Assembly: GCA_963741995.1 (NCBI GenBank)
Contig: CAVUKI010000007.1
Coordinates: 248,001-312,000, forward strand
Origin: Bog-473 sp963741995
GTDB lineage: Bacteria; Actinomycetota; Acidimicrobiia; Acidimicrobiales; RAAP-2
Length of the DNA stretch: 64,000 nucleotides
Reading direction: 5' to 3'
In this document: piece after piece, positions 62,071-64,000 of the stretch
How positions within the stretch are numbered: position 1 is the stretch's first letter
Layout of the letters: every line of letters begins with the position of its first letter
Notes under the pieces: model-generated
Database searches by the model: none
What the model saw: only the letters and a program-made list of their open reading frames with translations
Told to the model about the DNA's origin: nothing
Made by a program: the position numbers and the translations under genes

Positions 62071-63165
62071 TTGGACAATGAGCAATCCGTGGGCCTTGGT
62101 CACCTCGCTACGCGGGGGCACAGCGGGTCGCGCCCAGAGAGCGTCGATCGGCCGGATGAACCGAGTGCCGGGCTCAGCCAACCGCTGATCCCAGCTCCGG
62201 CCCTTGGACCACGTGCAACCCGGGTTCGACGTCCCGCATCCTTTTGGGTTTCCAATTTCCTCTGGATCGTGCTTGGAGCCGCGTGTGTCGTTGGCTTGGC
62301 AACCGGACTCCTCGTCTGGCGTCTCGGCAGGAGCGACTCCTCAACTTCTCCAAATCAATCGGAACAGGAAATGTCGGCTCCTCCGGGCTACACAAATCAA
62401 CAGCTGATCCTCGCCGACGGATTTTCCGGCGCGGGCCTGGATACTCAAAATTGGAGCACATACTTGGCCGCTCAAGGCATCATTTGGAACAATTACGGCC
62501 GACTCCCGGCGCCGTACTCGGGTCCAAATTCTTCGCCTTTGGAAGACGAGTTGGCAATGTTCGGGCCAAGCCAAGTGACTGTGCACAACGGCCTCACGCT
62601 CACCGCACAGGCCAACACCACAAGGTTCGCCAAGACCTACCCGTGGATCAGCGGCGTCGCGACGACTGAAGGCAAGGTCTCCCTACCTGCCACCGGTTGG
62701 TACGTTCAAGTGAAGGCAAAGATGCCCGACATGACGGCGGGTATGTGGCCAGCCATCTGGTTCATGCCCGATACTTCGACCAGCACCGTGCCCGAGATCG
62801 ATCTCTTTGAGGGCGGCTGGAAGTCGGCCGATCCGAACGAGACGATGCACGCCGACTACGGTGGCGGCGCAAGCCAGTACGCGGGCTACCGCGACATTGT
62901 CTATGACACCGGATCGGACCTTGCTGCGGGGTACCACGTCTACGGGATTCAGTACATCCCCAACGTGTCGGTCAAATACTTCTTCGACGGCAAGATGGTG
63001 TTCGAACAGTTGGCCTCGGATAAAGGCGGTGTCGCTGCGGGCACGTACGAGCTCCTCCTCCAGCTGCAGGTCGCATCACAGCAGACATCGCAGTGGCACA
63101 CCGTTCCTACAGCAGCCACCCCGTCGGTGAGCATGGACGTCGCCGAGGTGCAGGCGTACTCGTAA
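62071..63165 (+). CDS. Membrane-anchored glycoside hydrolase family 16
   Basis: A 364-residue protein with a cytosolic N-terminus of about 65 residues, one membrane helix (FLWIVLGAACVVGLATGLLV), a Ser-rich linker, then a GH16 jelly-roll domain. The catalytic motif E-x-D-x-x-E is VPEIDLFEGG with Glu242, Asp244 and Glu247. Other typical strands are GMWPAIWFMPD, YHVYGIQYIPNVSVKYFFDG. GH16 enzymes cleave or transglycosylate beta-1,3/1,4-glucans and galactans. It would act outside the cell, probably trimming the locus's own polymer. The start is TTG 62071. Confidence 0.88.
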   Translation: MDNEQSVGLGHLATRGHSGSRPESVDRPDEPSAGLSQPLIPAPALGPRATRVRRPASFWVSNFLWIVLGAACVVGLATGLLVWRLGRSDSSTSPNQSEQEMSAPPGYTNQQLILADGFSGAGLDTQNWSTYLAAQGIIWNNYGRLPAPYSGPNSSPLEDELAMFGPSQVTVHNGLTLTAQANTTRFAKTYPWISGVATTEGKVSLPATGWYVQVKAKMPDMTAGMWPAIWFMPDTSTSTVPEIDLFEGGWKSADPNETMHADYGGGASQYAGYRDIVYDTGSDLAAGYHVYGIQYIPNVSVKYFFDGKMVFEQLASDKGGVAAGTYELLLQLQVASQQTSQWHTVPTAATPSVSMDVAEVQAYS

Positions 63166-63387
63166 GTGGCGGGACGAAGGCCTGTTCGCTCAGGTCTTCG
63201 TTTCGCTCCAGCATCGCGGGTGTCGCAACTACCTGGTGCATTCCAGCTGTTGCGATGGTCTGAGGGGGCTCACCCATTGTTTCCAGGCCGTCGACCGACC
63301 TCTCTCGTCAGCACGCACCCGACCGACCTCCAGTCATTCACCGGTCGTGATTGGTCAGCACGTTCGGAAGGACAATCGTCGTCACGG

Positions 63388-64000
63388 TCACCGACCGACC
63401 TTGTCCAGGAACGGAACCAGATGGCTGAAGAAGATGTTGTTCGGGTACGCACCGGCCGGATCGTTGTGGGCGTAGGTGTTGTGCTCGTCGATGAGGGTCA
63501 GGTGGCTCATCGGAATCTCCGACTGTTGCGCCAGGATCTTCGTGGCGGTGAGCACTCCGGGTCCGCCCAGGTGGGCGGCGAAGGCGTAGATCAGCAGGCT
63601 GTGCGGCAGATCGTGGCCCATGGTGGATTTGACCTGGAGGACGCTCTGCGCCGGGTTGGCGTTGCCGTCGGCGACCGCGGCGGTGTCGTCGGTCAGGCGC
63701 TGCGGGAAGTACCACTCGGTTCCGTCCGCGTTGTTGACCCCCGAGCCCGAGAACATCTTGGCGAACCGCTTGATCGGCGTCAGCGCCCCCGTGCCGTCCC
63801 AGCCGTGGATCGGGCCCTGGGACGACAGACCCTCCCCGAGGTGCGCCTGGGCCGCCTCGAGAGCCGGAGGCGAGGTGGCGACATTGAGGGCGTAGCCGTA
63901 CTGGCCGATGTTGGAGACGCCGACCGGCGGGACGATGTCGGTGGGCAGGAGCCCTGAGGTCTGGCCCAGAGAGGGCGCGTTGGGATCGAGCAAGGCCGCA
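63388..64000 (-). CDS. Possible alpha/beta-hydrolase-like secreted protein, 3' part (cut by window end)
   Basis: An open frame of about 204 codons that runs off the right end, so the N-terminus is missing. Visible blocks are VGVSNIGQYGYALNVATSPP, GWDGTGALTPIKRFAKMFSG, LQVKSTMGHDLPHSLLIYAF and LIDEHNTYAHNDPAGAYPNN, ending in FFSHLVPFLDKVGR. The HNTYAHNDPAG stretch near the end may carry a catalytic His of an alpha/beta-hydrolase, but the nucleophile region is not in the window. I cannot name the substrate. Confidence 0.5.
   Translation of the reverse strand, partial: AALLDPNAPSLGQTSGLLPTDIVPPVGVSNIGQYGYALNVATSPPALEAAQAHLGEGLSSQGPIHGWDGTGALTPIKRFAKMFSGSGVNNADGTEWYFPQRLTDDTAAVADGNANPAQSVLQVKSTMGHDLPHSLLIYAFAAHLGGPGVLTATKILAQQSEIPMSHLTLIDEHNTYAHNDPAGAYPNNIFFSHLVPFLDKVGR

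Overview
The window is high-GC actinobacterial DNA. The pieces that point there are a WhiB regulator, a LytR-CpsA-Psr protein with Thr-rich linkers, GTP-dependent PEPCK, rpmB and rpmF of the zinc-binding type, and a secreted protein built of repeats carrying an 'ASDGGIF' core. I associate that last repeat type with Acidimicrobiia, so an uncultured or little-studied Acidimicrobiia member is my best guess. No 16S rRNA or tRNA gene was seen.

Region 1 (1-33.5 kb) is an ordinary, tightly packed chromosome backbone. From right to left on the minus strand runs fakA-like (frameshifted)-recG-rsmD-coaD-DivIVA-like-yceD-rpmF-plsX-acpP-rnc, the classic lipid/ribosome/CoA housekeeping string, with many 4-bp stop/start overlaps. 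Then come rpmB, thiL, pckG, an MFS permease, a CoA-transferase, galK, trpD, an acyl-CoA dehydrogenase, an LCP protein, whiB, a peroxide-stress operon (Fur/PerR-like regulator, rubrerythrin, Fe-S oxidoreductase, DUF3501) with its own operator, pyrE, a glycerol operon (glpD, AGPS-like flavoprotein, glpK) closed by an intrinsic terminator, and an xseA-xseB-MBL hydrolase-flavoprotein reductase operon. The backbone ends at the RNase P RNA gene (rnpB, 33.10-33.48 kb).

Region 2 (33.5-51.1 kb) is accessory DNA. The last 33 bp of rnpB are repeated exactly at 35.46 kb, in degenerate form at 40.12 kb, and as a 20-bp core at 51.05 kb. Each copy lies at a change of content: a secreted repeat protein (33.6-35.1), an OLD-family ATPase/Toprim nuclease between ~370-390 bp direct repeats plus an acyltransferase (35.5-40.0), and a surface-polysaccharide block (40.2-51.0). 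This looks like stepwise growth of an island at the 3' end of rnpB. No integrase is visible.

Region 3 (40.2-63.2 kb, overlapping region 2) is a heavily rearranged exopolysaccharide region: two paralogous ATP-grasp genes, a Wzx-like flippase with two broken copies, several glycosyltransferases with broken copies, a polysaccharide deacetylase, an SDR epimerase, a GMC oxidoreductase, and a membrane-anchored GH16 glycanase. A disrupted membrane protein is fused in frame to a UvrD/PcrA helicase fragment and then to a small membrane-anchor domain. The window ends inside a possible hydrolase gene.
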